Of a stretch of DNA of 64,000 bases, positions 45,967 through 54,158 are shown one piece after another; the first letter of the stretch is position 1, and every line of letters starts with the position of its first letter. The translations under genes were made by a program, and so were the position numbers. The stretch spans positions 124,001-188,000 of the forward strand of contig JABMLG010000003.1 of NCBI GenBank assembly GCA_013204985.1, written 5' to 3'. Below the pieces are notes generated by a model, which saw nothing but the letters and a program-made list of their open reading frames with translations, ran no database searches and was not told the origin of the DNA. The stretch comes from Microbacteriaceae bacterium VKM Ac-2855 (lineage in GTDB: Bacteria > Actinomycetota > Actinomycetes > Actinomycetales > Microbacteriaceae).

Positions 45967-46578
45967 CTACGCGACGGTGGCGAAGCCGCCGGTCCAGCCG
46001 ATCTTCTCCGAGGCGGCGAGGGTGAGCTGCAGGAAGCCGAGCGCCTCCAGCTCGTGAGCGCGCGAGAGCGCTCCGGCGTCGATGGCCGCGAGCCCGGCGG
46101 CCGAGACGATGCCCGCGAGCACGGCCTTCGCATCCGCGTCGTCGCCGGCGATGAGCACGGTCGTGGTGTTCTCGCCGACGGTGCCGGCGTGCAGCGTGCC
46201 GGCGAAGGTGGTGTTGAAGGCCTTCAGCACGGAGGCGCCGGGCACGGCGGCGGCGATCTCGGCGGCGGCGGAGGATCCGGCGGGGACGACGAGCGAGTCG
46301 AAGGTGGCGAAGTCGAGCGGGTTGGTGATGTCGATCACGGTCTTGCCGGTGAAATCGTAGGTTTCGAGGATCGAGGCGACGGCCGGGTACGGCACGGCGA
46401 GAACGACGATGTCGCCGGTGAACGGCTCGCCGAACGCGACGGCGGTGGAGCCGGGAACGGCGGCGAGGGCGGCCGCGGCGTCGTGGGCGACGAACTCGAC
46501 GGTGGCCCCGCCCGAGCGGGCGACCGTGCCGATCGCCTGAGCCATGTTGCCGGCGCCGATGATGCTGATGGTGGTCAT
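45967..46578 (-). CDS. NADPH-dependent F420 reductase-like oxidoreductase
   Basis: The 203 residues start with ISIIGAGNMAQAIGTVARSGG, a Rossmann dinucleotide site, and continue with GDIVVLAVPYPAVASIL, VIDITNPLDFATFDSLVVPAGSSAAAEIAAAVPGASVLKAFNTTFAGTL, the typical pattern of the F420H2:NADP oxidoreductase (Fno) / ferric-reductase-like family. It probably moves hydride between NADPH and a second cofactor; F420 is possible. AGGAGG with 5-nt spacing sets ATG 46578. Divergent from a marR gene that likely controls it. Confidence 0.88.
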   Translation of the reverse strand: MTTISIIGAGNMAQAIGTVARSGGATVEFVAHDAAAALAAVPGSTAVAFGEPFTGDIVVLAVPYPAVASILETYDFTGKTVIDITNPLDFATFDSLVVPAGSSAAAEIAAAVPGASVLKAFNTTFAGTLHAGTVGENTTTVLIAGDDADAKAVLAGIVSAAGLAAIDAGALSRAHELEALGFLQLTLAASEKIGWTGGFATVA

Positions 46579-46606
46579 GTGTTCCTCCTGGGATGACAGC
46601 GGCATT

Positions 46607-46628
46607 GCTTGTCGCTACAACTAATTCG
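46607..46628. promoter_or_regulatory. MarR-type operator-like site 1
   Basis: GCTTGTCGCTACAACTAATT (then CG) shares 17 of 22 positions with site 2 at 46653. The core TTGT/ACAA is a small dyad. It lies between the start of the minus-strand oxidoreductase and site 2. Confidence 0.55.
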
Positions 46629-46652
46629 AATGAGCCCACCGTACCCCGCTAT

Positions 46653-46674
46653 GGTTGTTGCGTCAACTAATGCG
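46653..46674. promoter_or_regulatory. MarR-type operator-like site 2 at the marR promoter
   Basis: GGTTGTTGCGTCAACTAATG (then CG) contains GTTG/CAAC dyads and ends 1 nt before the marR -10 box, well placed for autorepression. Confidence 0.6.
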
Positions 46675-46675
46675 G

Positions 46676-46681
46676 TAGAAT
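46676..46681 (+). promoter_or_regulatory. Predicted -10 box for leaderless marR
   Basis: TAGAAT, 6 nt, ATG at 46688; no ribosome site is present. Confidence 0.6.
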
Positions 46682-46687
46682 GGCGTC

Positions 46688-47191
46688 ATGTCCTCCGCAT
46701 CCGCCCCCGAACCGCGATGGCTCGACGCCGAACAGCTGGCGGCGTGGATGCGCTTCATCGCCGTCGTCGAACTGCTTCCCGGTGCTCTCGACTCGCAGCT
46801 GCAACGCGACGCCCAGCTGACCCACTTCGAGTACATGACCCTGGCGATGCTCTCCGAGGCACCCGAGCGCACCTTGCGGATGACCACGCTCGCGGCGCGG
46901 ACGAACGCCACCCTCCCTCGGCTCTCGCATGTGGTCTCGCGGCTCAACGCTCGCGGCTACCTCGACAAGCGACAGTGCCCGGAGGACCGGCGAGCGACGA
47001 ACGTGTCGCTCACCGAGGAGGGCTGGACGAAAGTGCTCGAGACGGCGCCGGGACACGTCGCGACCGTGCTCGAGAACGTGATCGATCCGCTCGATGCGGC
47101 GCAGGTCGGGCAGCTCGCGGCCATCGCGGGGGCGATGCTGACCAAGCTCGATCCCGATGGCTCCATGACGGTCGAGACGCTGCGGCCGTGA
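46688..47191 (+). CDS. MarR-family transcriptional regulator
   Basis: The 167 residues form a MarR winged helix: LTHFEYMTLAMLSEAPERTLRMTTLAARTNATLPRLSHVVSRLNARGYLDKRQCPEDRRATNVSLTEEGW (helices and wing with the DRR motif), flanked by dimerisation helices. It is divergent from the F420-reductase-like gene, with two similar operator-like sites in the shared 109-bp region. It likely represses itself and that operon and responds to a small molecule or oxidant (Cys in QCPEDRR). Confidence 0.92.
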   Translation: MSSASAPEPRWLDAEQLAAWMRFIAVVELLPGALDSQLQRDAQLTHFEYMTLAMLSEAPERTLRMTTLAARTNATLPRLSHVVSRLNARGYLDKRQCPEDRRATNVSLTEEGWTKVLETAPGHVATVLENVIDPLDAAQVGQLAAIAGAMLTKLDPDGSMTVETLRP

Positions 47192-47289
47192 GGTCGTCGT
47201 CGGGGCCCGTCAGGAATCGAGAAGCGCCACGGGAGCCCGCGCTCTAACCTGAACATCGTCACAGATGCACACGACGATGGAGGCCGATG

Positions 47290-47769
47290 ATGGCGACAGT
47301 GAACAGCGGCGACGGCACCTTCTCGACCGAGGAGCGTGCCGCGATGAAGCAGCGGGCGGCGGAGCTGAAGGCGCAGTCGCGTCGCGGCAAGGCCGAGGAG
47401 AAGGCGGCGGCCGACGCGGAGGCGGTGCGGGCCAAGATCGACGGGATGGCCGAGCCCGACCGCGGGCTGGCGAAGCAGCTGCAGCAGATCGTCGCCGAGG
47501 CGGCGCCCGAGTTGCTGCCGAAGCTCTACTACGGACAACCGGGTTGGGCGAAGGCCGGCAAACTCGTGGTGTTCTTCCGCAGCGGCATCGACGACAAGGC
47601 GCGCTACTCGACCCTCGGCTTCGCGGTCGACGCCCGATTGGACGACGCCGCCGGGTTCTGGCCCACCTCGTACGCGCTCGAGTCGATCACCGACGCGACG
47701 GCCGCGGCGATCGCCGATCTGGTGGCGAAGGCCGCGGGCGCGTCGAGCCAGCGGGTTACGACGGAGTGA
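47290..47769 (+). CDS. DUF1801-family protein
   Basis: The 159 residues have an N-terminal charged helix and a C-terminal DUF1801 domain (PDRGLAKQLQQIVAEAAPELLPKLYYGQPGWAKAGKLVVFF, then YSTLGFAVDARLDD). Function of the family is unknown; it resembles small YdhG/YdeI-like proteins. GGAGG spacing favours the second ATG at 47290 over 47287. Its 3' end overlaps the stop region of a degenerate VOC fragment on the other strand. Confidence 0.85.
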   Translation: MATVNSGDGTFSTEERAAMKQRAAELKAQSRRGKAEEKAAADAEAVRAKIDGMAEPDRGLAKQLQQIVAEAAPELLPKLYYGQPGWAKAGKLVVFFRSGIDDKARYSTLGFAVDARLDDAAGFWPTSYALESITDATAAAIADLVAKAAGASSQRVTTE

Positions 47770-47881
47770 CCTCGCCGGGACCTTCGGTCGCGGCCTTCGG
47801 GTCCATCCCGAGGATCTCCCAGATGTGACCGTCGAGATCCTCGAAGTCGCGGGAGTACATGAAACCGTGATCCTCGGGACG
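47756..47881 (-). pseudogene. C-terminal remnant of a VOC (glyoxalase-fold) protein
   Basis: Directly downstream and in frame with the stop codon of the SRPBCC gene, the minus strand reads 41 codons: RPEDHGFMYSRDFEDLDGH, then IWEILGMDPKAA, up to TAA at 47756. GFMYSRxFEDLDGHxWE is the conserved end of a VOC family often encoded after ArsR-SRPBCC pairs. The rest of the gene, with start and first metal residues, is missing, so it is a deletion remnant. Confidence 0.8.
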
Positions 47882-48379
47882 CTACCGGGGCGCGGAACTC
47901 GAGCGGGCGAGCCCGTCGAGGTGGGTGTCGAGCACCGCCCACGACTGCCGCCAACCGGCGATGGTCTGCTCGATCGCCGTCGTGTTCGGGAAGGGGCCCT
48001 GGTGGAAGGTCATCCGGGTGCGGTCGCCGTGATCGTGCAACTCGATGCGGAGGCGGATGATCATCGCCGGCACCCCGACAGGCGTCGGCACGGTCATCTC
48101 GAGGCCCAGGATTGCGGGCGGCTCGAACACCGTGATCACCCCCTCGAGCGTCGATTCCTGCGTTGCGTCGAGTGAGACCATGCGGATGCGCCACGCGCCA
48201 CCCAGCCGCGGCTCGACCACGCAGTCCTCGACCGGGTTGGTCCAGCTGTCGGGGCCGAACCAGCTCGCCAGCGCCGGCCCCTCCGTGAAGAAGCGGAAGA
48301 CCACGTCACGCGGGGCGGCGAACATCCGCGTGATGAACACCTCTGTCTCGTCGATGCGCACGGTCTCGGGCTCGGTCAT
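47882..48379 (-). CDS. SRPBCC/AHSA1-domain protein
   Basis: The 165 residues match activator-of-Hsp90-like START-fold proteins: VFITRMFAAPRDVVFRFFTEGPALASWFGP, GGAWRIRM, GVITVFEPPAILGLEMT and a C-terminal helix GWRQSWAVLDTHLDGL. It binds hydrophobic ligands in a deep pocket. It overlaps the arsR gene by 4 nt, the common ArsR-SRPBCC pairing in which the regulator controls the START-fold gene. Confidence 0.92.
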   Translation of the reverse strand: MTEPETVRIDETEVFITRMFAAPRDVVFRFFTEGPALASWFGPDSWTNPVEDCVVEPRLGGAWRIRMVSLDATQESTLEGVITVFEPPAILGLEMTVPTPVGVPAMIIRLRIELHDHGDRTRMTFHQGPFPNTTAIEQTIAGWRQSWAVLDTHLDGLARSSSAPR

Positions 48380-48765
48380 GCGGGGTCCTCCCTGCTCGGG
48401 TCGGGGCCATCGGATGCGGCGGCTCGCGTCACGGCATCCTGTTCCGCCGTGTAGGCGGCCAGTCGTTCGTCCAGCCGGTCGAAGCCGGCCTCCCAGAATC
48501 GGCGGTAGCGCTGCACGTATTCGCTCGCCTCCCGCAACGGCGTCGCCTCGAGGTGCGAGAGGCGGACCGTCGCCGATCGCGACCGACTGATGAGTCCGGC
48601 GCGCTCCAGGATCTTCAGGTGCTTCGACACCGCCGGCTGACTGATGGCGAACGGTTCGCCGAGGTCGCCGACGCTGGCGTCGCCTTCGGTGAGTCGGTCG
48701 AGGATCGCGCGGCGGGTGGGATCGGCCAGCGCCGAGAACACCTGGTTGAGCTGGTCCTCGTTCAT
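48376..48765 (-). CDS. ArsR-family transcriptional regulator
   Basis: The 129 residues have the winged helix LNQVFSALADPTRRAILDRLTEGDASVGDLGEPFAISQPAVSKHLKILERAGLISRSRSATVRLSHL without the Cys metal site of ArsR/SmtB sensors, so it is of the non-metal group that pairs with SRPBCC genes. AGGAGGT lies upstream of ATG 48765. The leader contains a direct repeat ACCGAT-n6-ACCGAT (48800-48820, minus strand) that may be its operator. Confidence 0.92.
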   Translation of the reverse strand: MNEDQLNQVFSALADPTRRAILDRLTEGDASVGDLGEPFAISQPAVSKHLKILERAGLISRSRSATVRLSHLEATPLREASEYVQRYRRFWEAGFDRLDERLAAYTAEQDAVTRAAASDGPDPSREDPA

Positions 48766-48862
48766 CGCACCTCCTGCATAACCGTCCTGTTCCAGAACCT
48801 ATCGGTAATGTAATCGGTCACGCGGGGCGGGTCAATGCGTGCCGCCGGTCGCTCCGCTCTGC

Positions 48863-48868
48863 CAGAAT
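48863..48868 (+). promoter_or_regulatory. Predicted -10 box for the leaderless DUF1905 gene
   Basis: CAGAAT, 6 nt, ATG at 48875. Confidence 0.4.
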
Positions 48869-48874
48869 CGCGCC

Positions 48875-49309
48875 ATGAAGTTCTCGTCGACCCTGTTCCA
48901 GTCCGGCAACAACACCGGCATCGAGGTGCCGCCCGAGGTGGTCGAAGCCCTCGGCGGCGGCAAGCGACCCGCCGTGAACGTCACCGTCAACGGCTACGAG
49001 TACCGCAGCACCGTCGCGGTGATGGGCGGGCGCAACCTCATCGCGTTCTCCTCCGACAAGCGTGTGGCGACGGGCCTGAAAGGCGGGGATCCGATCGAGG
49101 TCGAGCTCACCCTCGACACCGCTCCGCGTACGGTCGACGTGCCGACCGATCTGGCGACCGCGCTCGCCGCCGCCGGTGTCACCGCCGCCTTCGAGGCCCT
49201 GTCTCCGAGCGCGAAGAAGGCGCACGTGACCTCCGTCGAGGGCGCGAAGGCGGAGGCGACCCGCCTGCGCCGCGTCGAGGCCGTGGTCGCGAAGCTGCAG
49301 GGCGCCTGA
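48875..49309 (+). CDS. DUF1905 / YdeI-like domain protein
   Basis: The 144 residues combine a beta-barrel DUF1905 domain (FSSTLFQSGNNTGIEVPPEVVEALGGGKRPAVNVTVNGYEYRSTVAVMGG) and a C-terminal helical YdeI/OmpD-associated segment (TDLATALAAAGVTAAFEALSPSAKKAHVTSVEGAKAEATRLRRVE). Small YdeI-like proteins bind cationic peptides in some bacteria, but the role of this form is unknown. ATG 48875 is the first residue of the conserved domain. Confidence 0.88.
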   Translation: MKFSSTLFQSGNNTGIEVPPEVVEALGGGKRPAVNVTVNGYEYRSTVAVMGGRNLIAFSSDKRVATGLKGGDPIEVELTLDTAPRTVDVPTDLATALAAAGVTAAFEALSPSAKKAHVTSVEGAKAEATRLRRVEAVVAKLQGA

Positions 49310-49449
49310 GCCGTCACCGGCTCGCGCCCGGGCGTCCGCGGCTCGCGACTTCGTTCTGCCTCATCCGCGCGGACGACGCGCGATGTCGGAGGCCTCCGTT
49401 ACGCTGACCGCGGGGACAGCCCGCTCGGTGGAAGCGGGAGGCACGAGGC

Positions 49450-50520
49450 ATGAGGGGTACATCTGTGGGAGTCGCGCGACGCTGGGTCTTTCCGATCGTC
49501 TGGATGGTGATCATCGCGGTCGCCGCAGTGGCACTGGTGAAGCTGGCGTTCTTCCCCGACAGCGCCGAGACGGCCGATCCGGCCGTGCCGACCGGCGAGA
49601 TCACCGAGCCGACGCTCGCGGTGGGGCGCGGCACCATCACGAACGACCTCACGCTGCAGGGCACCGTCGCAGCCGATCCCGCCGTGCCGGTCAAGGCGAC
49701 GGCCGTCGGCACCGTCGACGACATCTACCTGCCGCAGGGCTCGGCCGTTGCCGCCGGCGACCTGATCTTCGACATCCGCGTCGAGACTCCGGTGGATCCG
49801 GTCGAGACGACCGCGGCCGACGGTACCGTCACGATCACGCAGCCCAAGCCGGCCGTCAGCTTCGAGAAGGTCTTCGCGCAGGCATCCGGCACTCTGAGTT
49901 CGCTCACCGTCATTCACGACCAGGCTGTCACGGTCGGTGCCGTCTCGGGTCAGATCGCGCCGCCGAGCTTCTCGGTCACGGGTTCGATCGAGGCCGACAA
50001 GCTCTACCGGATCCAGACCCGGCCCACCGAGGCGACGATCACGATCACGAACGGCCCGGCGCCGTTCACCTGCTCCGGTCTCACCATCACCACACCGCTC
50101 GCCGGCGCGACCGGAGACGACACGGGCGCCGACCCCGGTGCGGCGGCCGGCGCCGAGGGCTCCGGAACCTCCTTCCGATGCGCGGTACCCTCCGACGTCA
50201 CCGTCTTCCCGGGCCTCGCCGCCTCCGTGGTGCTCGCCGGAGGCCGCGCCGAGAACGTTCTCGTGGTGCCGACCACCGCCGTCAAGGGCACGGCCCAGAC
50301 CGGCGTCGTCTACGCCTGGAACGCAGACGGCACCACCGAGGAGAAGCCGGTCACGCTCGGCCTCGCCGACGGCACCAACGTCGAGGTCACCGGGGGGATC
50401 GATGAGGGCACCACGATCCTGCAGTTCGTGCCGGGTGCCGTCGCGCCCGTCGATGACGGCATGGCGGTGATGGGCGGCAACTGCGTCACCGCGCCCGACG
50501 GCTCGATCACCTGCAGCTGA
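49450..50520 (+). CDS. Membrane-fusion-type adaptor of a MacAB-like export system
   Basis: The 356 residues have one N-terminal membrane helix (about 12-32) and an extracytoplasmic portion of beta-rich barrel-sandwich modules: ATAVGTVDDIYLPQGSAVAAGDLIFDI (lipoyl half), QASGTLSSLTVIHDQAVTVG, and a C-terminal NVLVVPTTAVKGTAQTGVVYAW barrel. In Gram-positives such proteins act with MacB-type pumps without an outer-membrane channel. GGGAGG 8 nt upstream sets ATG 49450. Its stop overlaps the ATPase start (TGATG). Confidence 0.85.
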   Translation: MRGTSVGVARRWVFPIVWMVIIAVAAVALVKLAFFPDSAETADPAVPTGEITEPTLAVGRGTITNDLTLQGTVAADPAVPVKATAVGTVDDIYLPQGSAVAAGDLIFDIRVETPVDPVETTAADGTVTITQPKPAVSFEKVFAQASGTLSSLTVIHDQAVTVGAVSGQIAPPSFSVTGSIEADKLYRIQTRPTEATITITNGPAPFTCSGLTITTPLAGATGDDTGADPGAAAGAEGSGTSFRCAVPSDVTVFPGLAASVVLAGGRAENVLVVPTTAVKGTAQTGVVYAWNADGTTEEKPVTLGLADGTNVEVTGGIDEGTTILQFVPGAVAPVDDGMAVMGGNCVTAPDGSITCS

Positions 50521-51221
50521 TGCCGATCCTGCGCTTGGAGGGCATCCGCAAGGTGGTGCCCCTGCCCGACGCCCCGCCGCTGACCATCCTCGACGGCGTC
50601 GATCTCGAGGTCGACGAGGGCGATCACGTGTCGATCGTCGGCCGCAGTGGATCCGGCAAGTCGACGCTGCTGAACATCCTCGGTCTGATCGACGAACCGA
50701 GCGACGGAACGATGTACCTCGACGACCGCCCGACGCACACCCTCTCCGCCCGAGCCCGCGCGCGCATCCGCGGCGGCAGCGTCGGCTTCATCTTCCAGCA
50801 GTTCAATCTGCTCGAGGGCCGCACGGCGCGCGAGAACGTCATGACGCCGCTGCTGTACGCCACGGGGCGCGAGTTCTGGCGGCGATCGACACTCGCGGCC
50901 GAGATGCTCGAACAGGTCGGTCTCGGGCATCGCGTCGACTCGATGCCCGGCACGATGTCGGGCGGCGAGCAGCAGCGCATCGCCATCGCCCGCGCCCTCG
51001 TCCGGCGGCCCCGGGTCATTCTCGCCGATGAGCCGACCGGGGCGCTCGACGTCGACACCGGCGAGACGGTGATGACCCTCCTCGACGACATCGCGCGCGA
51101 ATCCGGATCCGCACTGGTGACCATCACGCACGACCTCAACATCGCGGCCCGCGCCGAACGGCACTACCGGCTCGACAAGGGCGTGCTCGGCCCCGCAGAG
51201 ACGCGGGCGGAGGTGCGCTGA
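50520..51221 (+). CDS. ABC transporter ATP-binding protein (MacB/LolD type)
   Basis: The 233-residue nucleotide-binding subunit has Walker A GRSGSGKSTLLN (about 41), Q-loop FIFQQFNLL, signature MSGGEQQRIAIARAL, Walker B RVILADEPTGALD and switch His in THDLN. The subfamily moves peptides, lipoproteins or antibiotics by a mechanotransmission mode rather than through a classical channel. Middle gene of a three-gene operon with 1-nt start/stop overlaps. Confidence 0.94.
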   Translation: MPILRLEGIRKVVPLPDAPPLTILDGVDLEVDEGDHVSIVGRSGSGKSTLLNILGLIDEPSDGTMYLDDRPTHTLSARARARIRGGSVGFIFQQFNLLEGRTARENVMTPLLYATGREFWRRSTLAAEMLEQVGLGHRVDSMPGTMSGGEQQRIAIARALVRRPRVILADEPTGALDVDTGETVMTLLDDIARESGSALVTITHDLNIAARAERHYRLDKGVLGPAETRAEVR

Positions 51222-52459
51222 TGGGCTTCCTCTCCGGGCTCGTGGGCGCGCTCGTCGAAGCGTGGACCGAGGTGCGCATCCACAAAGGGCGGGTGCTGTT
51301 GTCGCTGATCGGCGTTGCTGTTGCGGTGTGCGCCCTCACCGCCGTCGTCGCGGCCGGAGGCATCGCCGAACGCTCCACGATCGAGGGCGCGGAACGATCG
51401 AGCGGCCGTCCGGCCACCCTGTACGTCTACGGTCAGCCCGCGGATCCGGCACTCGCCGGTACACCGGAGGCGACCGAGGTGATGAACACCGTGTGGCAGA
51501 CCACTCTCGACCGCTACGGCGTCGACTACGCGAGCCGGGTCATCTACGGCACGCAGCGGGTGCAGTTCGCCGACGGCGCGCGCGATGTCAGCACCACAGG
51601 GGTCGACCAGCCCTACGCGACGATGCACCGCATCGAGGTGATCGGCGGCAGCTGGTTCGCCCCCGACGACGCCGACAGGTTCGCGCCGGCTGTCGTGATC
51701 AACGAGATCTTCTGGGACCGTCTCGGGCGTCCCGAGCTCGGCACGCATCCGACGGTCGCGTTGCTGGGCGCCGAGACCGACGCGACCGCGGTCGTCGTGG
51801 GGGTCGTGGCGTCGAACCAGTGGGAGGTCGATCCGTCGATGTTCATGCTGGCCGACGCGTACGCGCGCACGGCTCCCGCGGCCGACCCGAACTTCGGACC
51901 GACGATCCCCAACTACGAGATGTGGGTACCGCCCGAGATCGCGGCACCGCTCGCGGATGCGGTGCGCCGCGACGTGACGGCGGCACTGGGGGAGGGCGCT
52001 TCGGTCTCGGTCGACCGGCAGGACTACGCGGTGTACGACAACGACCCGTTCGGCGTGCTCAAGCTGGTCGTCGGGGGGATCGCCGGTCTGGTGCTGCTGC
52101 TGGGAGCGCTGGGATTGCTGAACATCGCGCTCGTCACGGTGCGGCAGCGCATCCGTGAGATCGGCGTTCGGCGCAGTTTCGGCGCCTCGTCGGGGCGGAT
52201 CTTCTTCGCGATCATGATGGAGAGCGTCGTCGCGACCGTGGTCGCGGGGTTCGTCGGTGTGACCCTGGCGATCCTGCTGATCACGAATCCGATCGTGCGG
52301 GATCTGCTCAGCCAGGGGATGGTCACCGACTTCCCACCGTTCCCGCTCGACGCGGCTCTGCTGGGTCTGGGCGCCTCCACGGTGGTCGGCGCCCTCGCCG
52401 GTCTGATCCCCGCGATCGTCGCCGTTCGCGTGAAGGTGATCGACGCGATCCGCTACTGA
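51221..52459 (+). CDS. MacB/FtsX-type ABC permease
   Basis: The 412 residues form an N-terminal helix (LLSLIGVAVAVCALTAVVAAGGIAERS), a ~230-residue extracytoplasmic MacB-PCD domain (RPATLYVYGQPADP, IEVIGGSWFAPDDA, VVINEIFWDRLG) and three C-terminal helices with the FtsX signature QRIREIGVRRSFGASSGRIFFAIMMESVV. It completes an adaptor-ATPase-permease set. Substrate unknown; stress peptide or antibiotic export is plausible by family. Confidence 0.92.
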   Translation: MGFLSGLVGALVEAWTEVRIHKGRVLLSLIGVAVAVCALTAVVAAGGIAERSTIEGAERSSGRPATLYVYGQPADPALAGTPEATEVMNTVWQTTLDRYGVDYASRVIYGTQRVQFADGARDVSTTGVDQPYATMHRIEVIGGSWFAPDDADRFAPAVVINEIFWDRLGRPELGTHPTVALLGAETDATAVVVGVVASNQWEVDPSMFMLADAYARTAPAADPNFGPTIPNYEMWVPPEIAAPLADAVRRDVTAALGEGASVSVDRQDYAVYDNDPFGVLKLVVGGIAGLVLLLGALGLLNIALVTVRQRIREIGVRRSFGASSGRIFFAIMMESVVATVVAGFVGVTLAILLITNPIVRDLLSQGMVTDFPPFPLDAALLGLGASTVVGALAGLIPAIVAVRVKVIDAIRY

Positions 52460-52472
52460 TCGGTCGGGCGGC

Positions 52473-53135
52473 TCAGGCTGCGGGCAGGGTGAGCGTGATC
52501 GTACCCTCTGCGTCCGCGGTCGCACCGGCGCCGCGGTAGTCGCGGATGCGGGGGAGACCCTCGGTGGTGGCGCTGCGGTGCTCACCCACCACGACCACGC
52601 GCATCCCCGCGGCGATCCCGGCCAGGATGCCGGCCTCCGCGTCCTCGAAGACGATCGCGTCGCGCGGCTGGACCCCTAGCTGCTGGGCCGCGAGCAGGTA
52701 GCCGTCGGGCGCCGGCTTGCCGCGCGTGACGTGCTCGGCCGGGACGACCACATCCGGTGCGGGCACTCCGGCGCCGAGCAGGCGGCCGGCGGCGAGCGCG
52801 GTGCTGGCCGAGGTGACCAGGGCTACGGAGGCACGGGGCAGCGACGCCACGAAGTCGCGCGCCCCGGCGATCTCGACGGTGCCCTCGGTGTTCTCGAGCT
52901 CGAAGCTGTTCAGCTCGTGCACGATCGTGGCGACGTCGCTGCCGGCCGGTGCGAAACGGGCGACGCTGTCCTCGGCCCGGACGCCGTGGATGCTGTGCAT
53001 GATCACCGCGGGATCGAGTCCGAAGCGCCGAGCGAAACGCGTCCAGATCTCGACGACGACCGCCGTCGAGTCGACGAGCGTGCCGTCCATGTCGAACAGG
53101 ATCGCGCGGGCGGTGAGGGTGACGTGCTCAGGCAT
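52473..53135 (-). CDS. HAD-IA phosphatase (sugar-phosphatase-like)
   Basis: The 220-residue HAD hydrolase has motif I FDMDGTLVDS (nucleophile Asp16), motif II VALVTSAS, motif III Lys in HVTRGKPAPDGYLLAA and motif IV EDAEAGILAG. A helical cap between I and II places it with sugar-phosphate or beta-phosphoglucomutase-like enzymes. It is convergent with the ABC operon and preceded by CAGGAT 6 nt before ATG 53135. Confidence 0.92.
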   Translation of the reverse strand: MPEHVTLTARAILFDMDGTLVDSTAVVVEIWTRFARRFGLDPAVIMHSIHGVRAEDSVARFAPAGSDVATIVHELNSFELENTEGTVEIAGARDFVASLPRASVALVTSASTALAAGRLLGAGVPAPDVVVPAEHVTRGKPAPDGYLLAAQQLGVQPRDAIVFEDAEAGILAGIAAGMRVVVVGEHRSATTEGLPRIRDYRGAGATADAEGTITLTLPAA

Positions 53136-53236
53136 ACCTCCATCCTGGTGCAGAACGGCGGAGGTGCTCGTGCAGACGGCGGACGTGCTGCGCCGATGAT
53201 CCAGCGAGTGGCCAGGTGGGGAGCATCCGGCGGCGA

Positions 53237-53242
53237 TACCCT
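53237..53242 (+). promoter_or_regulatory. Predicted -10 box before the DUF2510 gene
   Basis: TACCCT, 7 nt, ATG at 53250. The box equals that of putA. Confidence 0.4.
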
Positions 53243-53249
53243 AGGGACC

Positions 53250-54146
53250 ATGCCCGGGCACGGTGCCGGGGCGGATGGTGGGGGTCTCGCCATGAGCGAC
53301 GTCGACACGAACGCACCGCGGGCCGGCTGGTACCCGGACCCGGCCGGATCAGCGCAGCAGCGCTGGTGGAACGGAACGAGTTGGACGGACGCGCTGCGCG
53401 ATGCGCCGTCCGAGGCTCCTGCTGCGCCGACGCCGCAGGTCACCGCCCCGCCGGTCGCACCGGTCGCTCCCGCGCCGCCGGTCGCTCCCACGCCGCCCGT
53501 CGCGCCCAGTGCGCCGGCGGCCTACGCGCCGGCTTACGGCGAGATGCGTCCGGGTGCCGCGGCTCCCGCGCCCGCCTACGGAGCGCCCGGTTACCACGAA
53601 CCGGGTACGCGGCAGCACTATGCCGCGGCGCCGCCGATCCAGCCCGGCGCGAGCGCGCAGCAGCGCACCCCGGGCCTGAACACGAACACGCCGTGGATCT
53701 GGCTCATCATCGGGCTGAGCTTCCTGTCGATCTTCACGATCTTCCTGATCGACCCGGCTCAGATCGTCCGTGAGAGCCTCTCGGCGGATCCGAACGCCCC
53801 GCTGGACTCGATGATGATCATGTCGGGCCCGGTGGTCGTGGGGCAGTTGCTCGGCTGGCTGGCCATCGCGCTGAGCGTGCTCTTCGCCTTCCTCGACTAC
53901 CGCGCGCTGATCCGGGCGGGTGTGCAGAAGCCGTTCCACTGGGCGTGGAACTTCTTCGCCCTCGTGGTCGGTCCGATCGTCTACGTGATCGGCCGCTCCG
54001 TCGTGGTGAAGCGGGTCACCGGCGGCGGCGTGCTGCCGCTGTGGATCTTCATCGCCAGCGTCGTGGTGCAGTTCATCGTCGTGATCGTCTGGACCGTCCA
54101 ATTCGTCTCACTGGTGATGCAGACCGTCCCCTACAGCTCGATGTAG
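53250..54146 (+). CDS. DUF2510-domain membrane protein with Pro/Ala-rich linker
   Basis: It contains a DUF2510 zinc-ribbon-like motif (AGWYPDPAGSAQQRWWNGTSWTD, about 23-45), a Pro/Ala/Val-rich linker to ~145 and four membrane helices in the C-terminal half (WIWLIIGLSFLSIFTIF; VVGQLLGWLAIALSVLFAF; WAWNFFALVVGPIVYVIG; LPLWIFIASVVVQFIVVIVW). Such proteins are common in actinobacteria with unknown role. The leaderless-type box favours ATG 53250; ATG 53292 (MSDVDTN) is a realistic alternative start. Confidence 0.82.
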   Translation: MPGHGAGADGGGLAMSDVDTNAPRAGWYPDPAGSAQQRWWNGTSWTDALRDAPSEAPAAPTPQVTAPPVAPVAPAPPVAPTPPVAPSAPAAYAPAYGEMRPGAAAPAPAYGAPGYHEPGTRQHYAAAPPIQPGASAQQRTPGLNTNTPWIWLIIGLSFLSIFTIFLIDPAQIVRESLSADPNAPLDSMMIMSGPVVVGQLLGWLAIALSVLFAFLDYRALIRAGVQKPFHWAWNFFALVVGPIVYVIGRSVVVKRVTGGGVLPLWIFIASVVVQFIVVIVWTVQFVSLVMQTVPYSSM

Positions 54147-54158
54147 TGCGCGCCCGGC

